Shown here in pieces: positions 1-8,229 of a DNA stretch of 49,427 nt (positions within the stretch are counted from its first letter, which is position 1; every line of letters begins with the position of its first letter). Source of the DNA: Tannerellaceae bacterium (GTDB lineage: Bacteria; Bacteroidota; Bacteroidia; Bacteroidales; Tannerellaceae); NCBI GenBank assembly GCA_021201865.1, contig JAJQEE010000006.1, forward strand, positions 1-49,427. The letters are read 5' to 3'. The translations under genes were made by a program, and so were the position numbers. The notes under the pieces were generated by a model that saw only the letters and a program-made list of their open reading frames with translations, searched no databases and was not told the DNA's origin.

Positions 1-343
1 ACATTATGATGGGAGTATTGTCTCTTACAGCAATGAAGTAAAAAAGAATGTATTAGGATTTTCTGCTAAAGACCTGTAAACCTATGGGGCTGTCAGCCAA
101 CAGGTCGTTGAACAAATGGTAAAAGGAGCGATCCGCGTATTAGGTTGTGATTGTGCTATGGCTACTTCCGGAATTGCCGGTCCGGATGGAGGGACCCCGG
201 ATAAACCGGTGGGAACGATATGGGTTGCCGCCGCGGTAAAAGACAGAGTACTCTCTGAATGTTTCCATTTTGGAAAAGTACGTGAACAAAACATGCTCCG
301 TACCACAAATGCAGCCTTTTTGATGTTACTGAAGATGTTATAA
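1..343 (+). pseudogene. cinA: CinA C-terminal domain (nicotinamide-nucleotide amidase), 5'-truncated and interrupted
   Basis: The window opens inside this gene. Reading from base 2 gives a CinA C-terminal sequence (HYDGSIVSYSNEVKKNVLG, then GAVSQQVVEQM, then the signature around SGIAGPDGGTPDKPVGTIW). The family deamidates nicotinamide mononucleotide to nicotinate mononucleotide in pyridine-nucleotide salvage. Codon 77-79 is TAA, placed between DL and TYGAVS where homologues carry a charged residue (often E or K), so one substitution (GAA or AAA to TAA) explains it. Homology runs unbroken on both sides in the same frame, so this is a point nonsense change and not an indel. Only the last 75 residues could restart at the ATG at 116, which would lack part of the active-site region. 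Family assignment is confident; whether the stop is real is unknown. Confidence 0.85.
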
Positions 344-468
344 TCTGTGTTCTGAAAATATACGCCTTTAAAAATCATACCATAGGCTATTATTTCGGTA
401 AATTACCCGGTAACTTTTTCACTGAAAACATAGCAAGAACAGACAACAGAGATCAGAAATAGAATCTC

Positions 469-476
469 TATCTTTG
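469..476 (+). promoter_or_regulatory. Bacteroidetes -7 box (TATCTTTG)
   Basis: TATCTTTG matches the TAnnTTTG consensus of the Bacteroidetes primary sigma factor. No clear -33 TTG is spaced 19-21 bases upstream. The box overlaps the alternative ATG at 474, which argues that translation of the next gene starts at the ATG at 519 instead. Confidence 0.55.
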
Positions 477-518
477 TCCATATTAAATAAACTGTCTTTC
501 AAACGGAAAGAGGAGAAG

Positions 519-737
519 ATGCAAACAACTATTTTAATTTTCAGAACTTCCATTTCCGGGAAACAGGATCTGAAACGGATAGAAGAACTTTTATCCTGCT
601 ATCCCCAAATTCATCAGTGGAGTGTAGATATGGAAGATTGGGAGAAGGTTCTCCGGATAGAAGGAGAAGAGATGAACGCCGGGGATCTCTGTTCCGGATT
701 AAAAAACATAGGTATTCAGGCAAGTGAGTTAGAATAA
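519..737 (+). CDS. Small conserved-looking hypothetical protein (72 aa)
   Basis: The product starts MQTTILIFRTSISGKQDLKR and ends in SELE. It alternates short beta and helix segments, which recalls the ferredoxin-like fold of heavy-metal-associated domains, but the CxxC metal motif is absent, so no metal role is claimed. I chose the ATG at 519 over the one at 474 because AGAGGAG sits just upstream and because a -7 box covers the earlier ATG. The DinB-like gene follows 24 bases later on the same strand, so the two are probably co-transcribed. Function unknown. Confidence 0.6.
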   Translation: MQTTILIFRTSISGKQDLKRIEELLSCYPQIHQWSVDMEDWEKVLRIEGEEMNAGDLCSGLKNIGIQASELE

Positions 738-761
738 TTAGGATTAAAATAAAAAGTGGAG

Positions 762-1232
762 ATGGAAAAAGCGTTTGTACATGTAATGACAGAAATTCGA
801 CAGGTTATATCTGAATGGCAGGAAAAATTGATTGGATTAGACCAAGAGGTCATTACCAACCGGCGTAATCAACAAAATCGCACAATCAAACAGATCCTGG
901 GACATTTGATTGACTCGGCTACCAATAATCACCAGCGTATGGTACGGTTACAATACAACCAACCACTGATTTTTCCGGACTATACACAAGATAACGACCT
1001 CTGGATCGCACTTCAGGATTATCAACACGCAGACTGGAACCATTTAGTTCAATTATGGAAGTTCTATAATCTGCACATAATCCAGGTGATCCGTTCAGTC
1101 AACCCGGACACGCTATCCAATTACTGGACAGACAGCCAGGGCAACCGGGTAACACTACAAGCAATGATCGAAGGTTACATAAGCCATCTGTATCTTCACA
1201 TGGATCAAATCAGGGAATTGATAGAATCTTAA
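762..1232 (+). CDS. DinB/YfiT-like metalloprotein
   Basis: A four-helix-bundle DinB-superfamily protein of 156 residues. The expected metal-site histidines are visible: one in the GHLIDSATNNHQR segment near residue 50, and an HxxxH pair in YISHLYLHMDQI near the C-terminus. Members bind a divalent metal and include thiol transferases and many damage-inducible proteins of unknown substrate, so the exact reaction cannot be stated. A GTG six bases upstream is in frame, but the ATG at 762 is the more usual start. It follows the small gene closely and is separated from the convergent fabD by a hairpin. Confidence 0.8.
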   Translation: MEKAFVHVMTEIRQVISEWQEKLIGLDQEVITNRRNQQNRTIKQILGHLIDSATNNHQRMVRLQYNQPLIFPDYTQDNDLWIALQDYQHADWNHLVQLWKFYNLHIIQVIRSVNPDTLSNYWTDSQGNRVTLQAMIEGYISHLYLHMDQIRELIES

Positions 1233-1253
1233 TCTCAGGAAGTCATCCAACAA

Positions 1254-1280
1254 AAATCCCCGTTTTGAAGACGGGGATTT
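1254..1280. terminator. Bidirectional hairpin terminator between dinB-like gene and fabD
   Basis: AAATCCCCGT pairs perfectly with ACGGGGATTT around a 7-base loop. It lies between two convergent genes, and the A and T arms give a U-tract in either direction. Confidence 0.8.
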
Positions 1281-1288
1281 GGTATGTT

Positions 1289-2170
1289 TTATTGTTTACC
1301 TTGTGTGGTAACTTCTTTATTTACTTTTTTGACAAGTCCCTGAAGCACATTCCCCGGTCCTAATTCAATAAAGTGATCAGCCCCATCTGCGATCATGTTT
1401 TCTGCAGATTGTGTCCAGCGTACAGGCGCTGTTAACTGGGCAACCAGATTGGTTTTAATCGTTTCCGGATCAGTGGCCGGTGCTGCATTTACATTTTGGT
1501 AAACAGGACAAACCGACTGATTGAAATTCGTATTCTTTATCGCCTCGGCCAGTTCAGCCCGGGCAGGTTCCATCAACGGAGAGTGGAATGCACCTCCCAC
1601 CTTCAATTTCAAAGCCCGTTTGGCACCTGCAGCTAATAGCTTCTCACAGGCCTGTTCAATCCCCGGAATAGAACCGGAAATAACGATCTGTCCCGGACAG
1701 TTGTAGTTAGCAGGTACTACGACCTCATCTGTGATCTCCCCACAGATCTGTTCTACTGTCGCATCCGGTAAACCTAATACGGCAGCCATCGTGGAAGGAG
1801 TGGCTTCGCATGCCTTTTGCATTGCTAATGCCCGTTTGTAAACCAATTGAAGACCATCTTCAAAAGAAAGAGCACCTGCTGCTACCAAAGTAGAAAACTC
1901 TCCCAACGAATGTCCGGCAACCATATCCGGTTGGAAGTCTTCTCCTAAAATCCTGGCAAGAATTACAGAATGGAGAAATATAGCAGGTTGGGTCACTTTA
2001 GTCTGTTTCAGGTCTTCATCTGTTCCTTCAAACATCAGGTCAGTAATACGGAAGCCCAGGATCTCGTTTGCTTTTTCAAACAGTTCTTTGGCTAACGGAT
2101 TGTTCTCATACAAGTCTTTGCCCATTCCTACAAACTGGGCTCCCTGACCGGGAAATACGTACGCTTTCAT
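1289..2170 (-). CDS. fabD: Malonyl-CoA:ACP transacylase FabD
   Basis: Transfers malonyl from coenzyme A to acyl carrier protein in type II fatty acid synthesis in the cytoplasm. The 293-residue length is typical. The oxyanion-hole segment FPGQGAQFVGMG lies at residues 6-17, the nucleophile is Ser88 in GHSLGEF, and the catalytic histidine is in GGAFHSPLM near residue 198. The C-terminus ends in the usual LGPGNVLQGLVKKV pattern. It is transcribed alone, with a TACCTTTG box upstream, and ends against a convergent hairpin. Nothing unusual is seen. Confidence 0.97.
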   Translation of the reverse strand: MKAYVFPGQGAQFVGMGKDLYENNPLAKELFEKANEILGFRITDLMFEGTDEDLKQTKVTQPAIFLHSVILARILGEDFQPDMVAGHSLGEFSTLVAAGALSFEDGLQLVYKRALAMQKACEATPSTMAAVLGLPDATVEQICGEITDEVVVPANYNCPGQIVISGSIPGIEQACEKLLAAGAKRALKLKVGGAFHSPLMEPARAELAEAIKNTNFNQSVCPVYQNVNAAPATDPETIKTNLVAQLTAPVRWTQSAENMIADGADHFIELGPGNVLQGLVKKVNKEVTTQGKQ

Positions 2171-2211
2171 TTTTTCTAATGTTTTTCTAATTTCAGTTTT
2201 TTAAGACGCTG

Positions 2212-2219
2212 CAAAGGTA
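2212..2219 (-). promoter_or_regulatory. -7 box for fabD (TACCTTTG)
   Basis: On the minus strand TACCTTTG fits TAnnTTTG and lies 41 bases before the fabD start codon. A -33 element is not obvious. Confidence 0.5.
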
Positions 2220-2259
2220 ATAATTTTGGAATATTAAGGGGACTATTGATTACAAATTG

Positions 2260-2267
2260 TATCTTTG
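2260..2267 (+). promoter_or_regulatory. -7 box for tatA-tatC (TATCTTTG)
   Basis: TATCTTTG lies 145 bases before tatA, so the transcript should carry a leader of about 140 bases. No well-spaced -33 element is visible. Confidence 0.55.
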
Positions 2268-2273
2268 TGGCAC

Positions 2274-2412
2274 AATAACCCCGGTTATTGGATGAGAATT
2301 GATAGTCAGGTGGTGGGAAGTTAAAGTCGTGAAGGAACAGAAAATTCCTTTGGCCTCTTTCCCTATTTTAACTAATAATTCAAATTAAACAAATAACTAA
2401 ATAAATAATATC
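2274..2412 (+). other. Structured 5' leader of tatA-tatC
   Basis: The leader holds several self-complementary parts: AATAAC/GTTATT with a 4-base loop at 2274-2289, AAGGAA/TTCCTT around a 7-base loop near 2333-2352, and an outer AGTTAAA/TTTAACT pair enclosing the second hairpin. A GGGAAG/CTTTCCC pairing could compete with these. The last 40 bases are A/T-rich and unstructured. No known riboswitch class was recognised. Confidence 0.35.
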
Positions 2413-2610
2413 ATGAATCAATTACTATTTTTAGGAAACCTGGGAACAGGTGAGATCGTTATTATCGCTATCGTTGTATTACTGCTTTTCGGTGGTAAAA
2501 AAATACCTGAACTGATGAAAGGAATCGGTAAAGGGGTGAAAAACTTCAAGGATGGTGTTAAAGGTTTGGAAGACGATATTAAATTAGACGACGACTCTGA
2601 TAAGAAATAA
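2413..2610 (+). CDS. tatA: Twin-arginine translocase TatA/E subunit
   Basis: A 65-residue TatA-family protein with a short periplasmic N-terminus, one transmembrane helix (about residues 12-28, [15 protein letters not shown]), the conserved FGG/KKIPEL hinge, an amphipathic helix rich in Gly and Lys, and an acidic tail (DDDSDKK). It forms the pore-like oligomer that exports folded proteins. tatC follows 5 bases later, so the two form an operon. No separate tatB is visible, as is usual for minimal Tat systems. Confidence 0.95.
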   Translation: MNQLLFLGNLGTGEIVIIAIVVLLLFGGKKIPELMKGIGKGVKNFKDGVKGLEDDIKLDDDSDKK

Positions 2611-2615
2611 AGAAG

Positions 2616-3440
2616 ATGCAACAAGATGAAATGTCATTCTGGGATCACCTGGAAGAACTTCGTTGGACTTTATTTCGCTCAATTTTAGCGCTCTTTGTTT
2701 TTGCTATAGTAGGCTTTGCCTTCATGCCATACCTATTTGATAACGTGGTCATGGCGCCTTGTCGTGCTGATTTTGTCACATTCCGTGCAATGTGCAAAGT
2801 TACGTCGATGATCCCTTTCTTCCCTGACTTTTGTGACGATACATACCATGTAAATATCGTAAACATAAAGCTGGCCACTCAGTTCTTCACGCACATGACC
2901 ACCTCATTCTGGCTGGCATTGCTGCTGACTTTTCCTTATCTGATGTTTGAGATCTGGAGATTTGTAGCACCTGCGTTGTATGAAAATGAGAAGAGGAATG
3001 TACGCTGGGTATTCTTTTTCGGAACGATCATGTTCTTTATCGGATGCTCAGTAGGATATCTCATGGTATTTCCCATGACCCTCCGTTTTTTGGCCACTTA
3101 CCAGTTAAGTGACGCGATTACAGAACAGGTGTCGTTGGAATCCTATATGGATAACTTTTTAATGCTTATCTTTGTGATGGGTGTTGTGTTTGAAATGCCA
3201 TTAGTTTCCTGGTTATTGTCTAAGCTGGGATTGATCAACAGATCGTTGTTCCACCAGTACAGACGGCATGCTATAGTATTCTTATTGGTAGCAGCGGCCT
3301 TCATCACACCAAGTGGTGATCCGTTCACTTTGGGAATTGTATTCTTCCCGCTTTACGGCTTATTCGAACTGAGTGCGTTCTTTGTAAAGAAAGCACCGGT
3401 AGAAACAGACGAGAATGATGAAGAGGACGAAGATGAATAA
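2616..3440 (+). CDS. tatC: Sec-independent translocase subunit TatC
   Basis: A 274-residue inner-membrane protein carrying the TatC signature at its N-terminus (MSFWDHLEELRWTLFRS), followed by about six hydrophobic helices and the conserved FEIWRFVAPALYENEKR segment near residues 110-126. TatC recognises the twin-arginine signal peptide. A Bacteroidetes-type insertion with three cysteines lies in the first periplasmic loop (CRADFVTFRAMCKV ... PDFCDDT). The tail is acidic (DENDEEDEDE). It is the last gene before a strong hairpin. Confidence 0.96.
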   Translation: MQQDEMSFWDHLEELRWTLFRSILALFVFAIVGFAFMPYLFDNVVMAPCRADFVTFRAMCKVTSMIPFFPDFCDDTYHVNIVNIKLATQFFTHMTTSFWLALLLTFPYLMFEIWRFVAPALYENEKRNVRWVFFFGTIMFFIGCSVGYLMVFPMTLRFLATYQLSDAITEQVSLESYMDNFLMLIFVMGVVFEMPLVSWLLSKLGLINRSLFHQYRRHAIVFLLVAAAFITPSGDPFTLGIVFFPLYGLFELSAFFVKKAPVETDENDEEDEDE

Positions 3441-3479
3441 AGCGAAAAAAGTTTGATACATAATTAAAACGTAATAAAC

Positions 3480-3515
3480 AAAGGGGTGCTCCATTTAATT
3501 GTTGCGCCCCTTTTT
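3480..3515 (+). terminator. Rho-independent terminator after tatC
   Basis: AAAGGGGTGC pairs with GCGCCCCTTT (one G-T wobble) around a 14-base loop and is followed by a T-run. Confidence 0.85.
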
Positions 3516-3541
3516 ATCTTAACTCAAAACAGATTTCTAAC

Positions 3542-5746
3542 ATGAATTATTCTTACGCAGTAGCAGCAGCCTTGTTTGCTATGGTAGCTTGCTCTCCAGT
3601 TGAGAAACAAGGGGATGCAAAGGATTTAACCCAGTACGTTAACACCTTGATTGGGACCGATTTTACCGGTAATACCTATCCGGGAGCGCAGGCTCCATTT
3701 GGGATGGTACAATTAAGCCCGGACAATGGATTGCCGGGATGGGACCGTATCTCCGGATATTTCTATCCCGACTCAACAATCGCTGGATTTAGTCATACAC
3801 ATCTTTCCGGAACCGGAGCAGGGGATCTCTATGACATTTCTTTTATGCCGGTAACGCACCCTTACAAAGAAGCGGACGCTCCTCTGGGCATTCACTCTTT
3901 GTTTTCTCATACGAATGAAACAGCTACTGCGGGATATTATCAGGTGTATCTGACAGATTATAATATTAATGTAGAACTCACTGCAACTGAACGCTGCGGT
4001 GTGCAACGCTACACTTTTCCACAAGCGGATGCTTCCGTCTTTCTCGATCTGAAAAAAGCAATGAACTGGGACTTTACCAACGATTCTTATATGGAGGTAG
4101 TGGATGATACGACGATCCGTGGGTATCGTTACTCGGACGGATGGGCACGGGACCAGCGAATCTATTTCCAAACCCGTTTTTCCAAACCGTTCCACTCCTA
4201 TGAGTTGGATACAACTGCCATTATGGTAAAAGGCCAGCGGAAAGGTACTGCCTATATAGCCCGTTTCGACTTCCGGACGGAAGAAGGAGAGCAGATCATC
4301 CTGAGTACCGGTATTTCCGGAGTCAGTATGGAAGGAGCCGCATTAAACCTGACAACGGAAGTTCCGGATAATGAATTCGACACCTACCGTGAGAAAGCAC
4401 GGGATATGTGGAATGAACAATTGGCTAAAATTGAAGTAAAGAGTGAAAATAAAGATAACCTCATAAATTTCTATACGGCGATGTACCATTCCATGATTGC
4501 TCCGACTATTTACAGTGATGTGGATGGATCTTACTACGGACCGGATAAGCAGGTACATAAAACAACCGGCTGGGTGAATTATTCTACTTTCTCTTTATGG
4601 GATACTTATCGCGCGGCACATCCCTTGTTTACCTACACAGAGCCGGAAAAAACAAACGACATGATTGAGTCTTTTCTTGCTTTTTATGACCAGAACGGAC
4701 GCCTGCCGGTTTGGAATTTCTACGCGAGCGAAACAGATATGATGATTGGTTACCATTCCGTACCCATTATTGTAGACGCTTATCTGAAAGGAGTAGGTAA
4801 CTTTGATGCAAAAAGGGCCTTAGAAGCCTGTGTAGTGACAGCTAATATAGATGACTACCGTGCTATCGGATTATATAAAAAATTAGGCTATGTGCCTTAT
4901 AATAAAGAAGAAGAATCCGTATCTAAAACGCTGGAATACGCATATGATGATTATTGTATTGCTTTGATGGCTCAAAAAATGGGAGAGAATGGAATTGCGG
5001 AAGAATTCTTTAAACGTTCTCAATTCTACCGGAATCTTTACAACCCGGAAACCTCTTTCATGCAACCGCGGGACGATAAAGGAAACTTTATTTCCGGTTT
5101 TGACGCAAAGGATTACACAGAACATATTACAGAGAGCAATGCATGGCAATACTTTTGGTATGTCCCTCAGGATATCCCCGGACTGATTGAACTGACCGGC
5201 GGTAAAGAACGATTTGCCGAAAAACTGGACAGTATGTTCACCTATGCACCGGATGCCCTGGACGAACTACCGATTTTCAGTACAGGAATGATCGGACAGT
5301 ATGCGCAGGGAAATGAGCCGAGCCACCACGTGATCTATCTGTATAATGAGGTGGGGCAACCCTGGAAAACCCAGCAATACGTATCACAGGTGCTAAATGA
5401 ACTCTACCTGAATTCTCCGGCAAGTCTATGCGGGAATGAAGATTGCGGACAGATGTCAGCCTGGTATATTTTCAGTTCGATGGGCTTCTACCCGGTAGAT
5501 CCGGTCAGTGGAAAGTATGAGATCGGATCTCCTTTATTCCCGGAAGTGAAAATGAATCTGGCGAATGGGAAGACATTCACCGTACTGGCTCCGGGAGCAA
5601 GCCGGGAAAACAAATATATTCAGTCTGTCAAACTGAATGGAGCTCCTTATGACAAGAGCTATGTAACCCATGAACAGATTATGAATGGTGATACTTTCGA
5701 ATTTGAAATGGGAAGCCAGCCCGGTCCGGTTTGGTATAAAAACTGA
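3542..5746 (+). CDS. GH92 family alpha-1,2-mannosidase, exported lipoprotein
   Basis: A 734-residue GH92 glycosidase. These calcium-dependent exo-mannosidases trim alpha-mannose from N-glycans and fungal mannan. Visible landmarks are YVNTLIGTDFTGNTYPGAQAP near residue 35, GFSHTHLSGTGAGD near residue 83, the SLWDTYRAAHP segment in the middle, HHVIYLYNEVGQPWKTQ, and GNEDCGQMSAWYIFSSMGFYP near residue 635, which together hold the catalytic acids and metal ligands of the family. The N-terminus ends in a lipobox-like MVAC, but it lacks Lys or Arg ahead of the hydrophobic stretch, which is odd for a signal peptide. It stands alone, not in a classical SusCD locus. Confidence 0.95.
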   Translation: MNYSYAVAAALFAMVACSPVEKQGDAKDLTQYVNTLIGTDFTGNTYPGAQAPFGMVQLSPDNGLPGWDRISGYFYPDSTIAGFSHTHLSGTGAGDLYDISFMPVTHPYKEADAPLGIHSLFSHTNETATAGYYQVYLTDYNINVELTATERCGVQRYTFPQADASVFLDLKKAMNWDFTNDSYMEVVDDTTIRGYRYSDGWARDQRIYFQTRFSKPFHSYELDTTAIMVKGQRKGTAYIARFDFRTEEGEQIILSTGISGVSMEGAALNLTTEVPDNEFDTYREKARDMWNEQLAKIEVKSENKDNLINFYTAMYHSMIAPTIYSDVDGSYYGPDKQVHKTTGWVNYSTFSLWDTYRAAHPLFTYTEPEKTNDMIESFLAFYDQNGRLPVWNFYASETDMMIGYHSVPIIVDAYLKGVGNFDAKRALEACVVTANIDDYRAIGLYKKLGYVPYNKEEESVSKTLEYAYDDYCIALMAQKMGENGIAEEFFKRSQFYRNLYNPETSFMQPRDDKGNFISGFDAKDYTEHITESNAWQYFWYVPQDIPGLIELTGGKERFAEKLDSMFTYAPDALDELPIFSTGMIGQYAQGNEPSHHVIYLYNEVGQPWKTQQYVSQVLNELYLNSPASLCGNEDCGQMSAWYIFSSMGFYPVDPVSGKYEIGSPLFPEVKMNLANGKTFTVLAPGASRENKYIQSVKLNGAPYDKSYVTHEQIMNGDTFEFEMGSQPGPVWYKN

Positions 5747-5775
5747 TAAATCCTTTTTGAAAGATATTTCTTTAT

Positions 5776-5805
5776 AGTTGCCGTACTGAGATCAGTGCGG
5801 CAACT
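5776..5805. terminator. Bidirectional hairpin between GH92 and SIMPL genes
   Basis: AGTTGCCGTACT pairs with AGTGCGGCAACT (one wobble) around a GAGATC loop. It lies between convergent genes. Confidence 0.7.
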
Positions 5806-5835
5806 GTTGTAAATAGACTTCGACGAAGCAGGTTC

Positions 5836-6537
5836 TTAATCTTCCAGATAATAGTCTACCGTGGTTACTACCCGGATCGTTTTGATATAGGGAGTATTGG
5901 CATCCCGGTCGTTGATAGAGAACTGGCCCTGGTTAGCGCGTTTGATCTTCCCTAATTTACTGTTGGAATCAACGGCAAATTTCTCCGCTGCATTGCGGGC
6001 ATTTTTAGTTGCTTCTTCAATCATTTGAGGTTTGACCTCGTTAAGCTTTGTAAAATCATACGCGATATTGTATCTGTAATCACCAGTGGTGATCGCAATT
6101 CCCTGCTTAAGCAATTCGTTCTGTTCGGTAATGATCGCCCGTATTTTATCCACATTTTCAGAGGTAACAGTAATCACAGAAGTGATATTATAACGATAGG
6201 GAACATTGTCCATACGATATCTTTCCGCCTGCATATCAATGATCTCAGGAGCACTTACAGAGATTTCTTCATCTGTTACATGTTTTGACTTCAGGAACTC
6301 AATGATCGCTGAATTTTTCTGATTAATATTATTATATAACGTATTCAGGTCATTCCCAATATCTTTAAACATAAGAGGCCAGGTGACTTTATCTGCCGGA
6401 AATTCCATTTCTGCTAATCCTTTGACACTTACTACCCGGTCTTTTTCCTTAAAAGTAGTGATCCCATTCCTGATCGTCAATCCAAGGATAATAAATCCTA
6501 TGGCTAAGATGGTTGCTTCTATAACACGGTTATTCAT
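5836..6537 (-). CDS. SIMPL (DUF541) domain protein, membrane-anchored
   Basis: A 233-residue protein with one N-terminal hydrophobic helix (about residues 6-25, ATILAIGFIILGLTI) and a SIMPL domain that starts at VVSVKGLAEMEFPADKVTWP. SIMPL proteins form oligomeric envelope chambers of poorly defined role. A longer TTG-started version is possible, but that TTG is part of a -7 promoter box on the same strand, so I place the start at the ATG in MNNRVIEAT. It is monocistronic and convergent with the mannosidase gene. Confidence 0.88.
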   Translation of the reverse strand: MNNRVIEATILAIGFIILGLTIRNGITTFKEKDRVVSVKGLAEMEFPADKVTWPLMFKDIGNDLNTLYNNINQKNSAIIEFLKSKHVTDEEISVSAPEIIDMQAERYRMDNVPYRYNITSVITVTSENVDKIRAIITEQNELLKQGIAITTGDYRYNIAYDFTKLNEVKPQMIEEATKNARNAAEKFAVDSNSKLGKIKRANQGQFSINDRDANTPYIKTIRVVTTVDYYLED

Positions 6538-6567
6538 ATTTGTTTTGTTTAGTGCGTTGATATAAGA

Positions 6568-6575
6568 CAAATATA
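6568..6575 (-). promoter_or_regulatory. -7 box for the SIMPL gene (TATATTTG)
   Basis: On the minus strand TATATTTG lies 30 bases before the chosen ATG and overlaps the rejected TTG start, so it helps decide the start codon. Confidence 0.6.
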
Positions 6576-6718
6576 CTTATTAATTCAATAGAAACCTCTT
6601 TATCATCTATTTAGTTACATTTTTTGTGGATAGAGTAAAAAAACGAAAAGAACGGATAAAAAAGAAAATTTCTGACGAACAACATAGAGTGTGTAAACTA
6701 CTATTAATTTATTTATTG

Positions 6719-6726
6719 TATCTTCG
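6719..6726 (+). promoter_or_regulatory. Possible -7 box for the MINPP-like gene (TATCTTCG)
   Basis: TATCTTCG is one mismatch from TAnnTTTG and lies 33 bases before the start codon. A similar TACCTTCG precedes ftsY. Confidence 0.35.
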
Positions 6727-6759
6727 CTGTGCTATTAATCTTATTTTAAATCATATATC

Positions 6760-8046
6760 ATGAGAAAAACCTATCATCTAATCACTTTTCTTTTCCTGAG
6801 TTTTGTTTGTTTATACGCACAGACCACCCGTGAAGAAGTCTATCAAACCATAGAAAAGACCGGTGGGGTCTATTATGCCTATCCCGCCCATGAAATTACA
6901 CCGCAAACACCTGCACCCAAAGGATATAAACCTTTTTATATCAGCCATGTCAGCCGTCACGGTTCCCGTTATCTGATCGATGACGAAAGTTATCAAAAAC
7001 CTTTGAAACTGCTGGCGGATGCAGATAAAGCCAATGCACTCACTCCATTAGGAAAGGATGTATATGCACGTTTACAGAAAGTCTGGGAAGAAGCGGAAGG
7101 ACGGGGAGGGGATCTTTCTCCATTAGGTGTTCGTGAACAGAGAGGAATTGCCGAACGTATGTATACCTCTTTTCCGGAAGTATTTGCAGGAAACGCACCT
7201 ATTTCCGCACGTTCCACATTAGTAGTCAGATGTGTGTTAAGTATGGATGCTTTCTGTGAACGGCTGAAAGAACTGAATCCATCTTTGCAAACGACCCGTG
7301 AAGCCAGTAACAGATATATGCCATACCTGAATAATCACACGGAAGCTGCACTTGAATTCCGGAGATCTCCGGATACCTGGCGTGAGCAATATCGCAAATT
7401 TGAAGAGGAGCATGTAAAACCGGATCGCTTAGTCTCTTTGATCTTTTCCGATCAGGACTTTATCACGAAAAGAGTGAATCCTAAATCTTTTATGTGGTCT
7501 ATGTTCAATATAGCCAATAACACGCAGAATATGGAAACAGATGTCTGTTTATATGACCTGTTCGAGAAGGAGGAACTTTTCGATTTGTTTCAGTGTGTGA
7601 ATTATTCCGTATATGTACAGGACGCCAACGCTGCGTTAAATGGTGGTATCATGATGGAGAATGCCAAACCATTTGTCAAAAATATAATAGATAGTGCCAA
7701 TGAAGCAATCGCTTCCGGTAAAAATAGTGCTACCCTGCGTTTTGCTCACGATGGGAACCTCATCCCTTTAGCCCTGTTAATGCATCTGGATGGCTGTTAC
7801 AATAGTGTGGCCGATCCGGCTGATTTTTATAAAGCATTCAGTACCTTCAAAGTCGCTCCAATGGCCGGAAATATCCAGATAATCTTCTTCCGTAAAAACG
7901 AGTCAGACGACATTCTGGTCAAATTCCTGCATAATGAAAAGGAAACGTTCATACCACCTGTTGAAAGTGATATATTACCTTATTATCACTGGAAAGATAT
8001 AGAAAGTTTCTACACTCAATTACTGCATACTTCTTTCGGAAACTAA
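6760..8046 (+). CDS. Histidine-type phosphatase, MINPP/phytase-like, secreted
   Basis: A 428-residue branch-2 histidine phosphatase. A signal peptide covers about residues 1-21 and ends at YAQ. The catalytic RHGSR is at residues 66-70, with His67 as the phosphate acceptor, and the proton-donor HD is at residues 330-331 in RFAHDGNLIPL. Bacteroides relatives of multiple inositol polyphosphate phosphatase degrade phytate, which is the most likely role, but the substrate is inferred from family resemblance only. It is monocistronic. A MITE-like repeat begins 12 bases after its stop codon. Confidence 0.9.
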   Translation: MRKTYHLITFLFLSFVCLYAQTTREEVYQTIEKTGGVYYAYPAHEITPQTPAPKGYKPFYISHVSRHGSRYLIDDESYQKPLKLLADADKANALTPLGKDVYARLQKVWEEAEGRGGDLSPLGVREQRGIAERMYTSFPEVFAGNAPISARSTLVVRCVLSMDAFCERLKELNPSLQTTREASNRYMPYLNNHTEAALEFRRSPDTWREQYRKFEEEHVKPDRLVSLIFSDQDFITKRVNPKSFMWSMFNIANNTQNMETDVCLYDLFEKEELFDLFQCVNYSVYVQDANAALNGGIMMENAKPFVKNIIDSANEAIASGKNSATLRFAHDGNLIPLALLMHLDGCYNSVADPADFYKAFSTFKVAPMAGNIQIIFFRKNESDDILVKFLHNEKETFIPPVESDILPYYHWKDIESFYTQLLHTSFGN

Positions 8047-8057
8047 TATGAAATAAA

Positions 8058-8172
8058 GGGGGTGTCCCAAAAGTAAAACAAGAAAATTAAAAAGTTACGA
8101 TTTATATTCAAGCCCTCCGGGCTTACAAGCTGTAACTTTGTCAAAGAGCATATACACTTTTAGAATACCCTC
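8058..8172. repeat. MITE-like repeat, short copy (family A)
   Basis: A 115-bp element with imperfect terminal inverted repeats: GGGGGTGTCCCAAAAGT on the left and ACTTTTAGAATACCCTC on the right, 13 of 17 positions pairing. A small palindrome, AAGCCCTCCGGGCTT, sits inside. About 40 bases at each end match, in reverse orientation, the ends of the 297-bp element at 42250-42546, so it looks like an internally deleted copy of the same family. It lies between the MINPP-like gene and the radA promoter. Confidence 0.8.
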
Positions 8173-8203
8173 TTTCTTATATCGCAGACTCCTTTTTTCT
8201 TTG

Positions 8204-8211
8204 TATCTTTA
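8204..8211 (+). promoter_or_regulatory. -7 box for radA (TATCTTTA)
   Basis: TATCTTTA is a one-base variant of TAnnTTTG and lies 19 bases before the radA ATG. The leader would be very short. Confidence 0.45.
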
Positions 8212-8229
8212 CACCAAAGAAAAAGATTT

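Noticed and set aside
6568..6570. TTG as start codon of the SIMPL protein
   Set aside because: It lies within a -7 promoter box on the same strand, and an ATG 33 bases downstream gives a normal membrane-anchor start.
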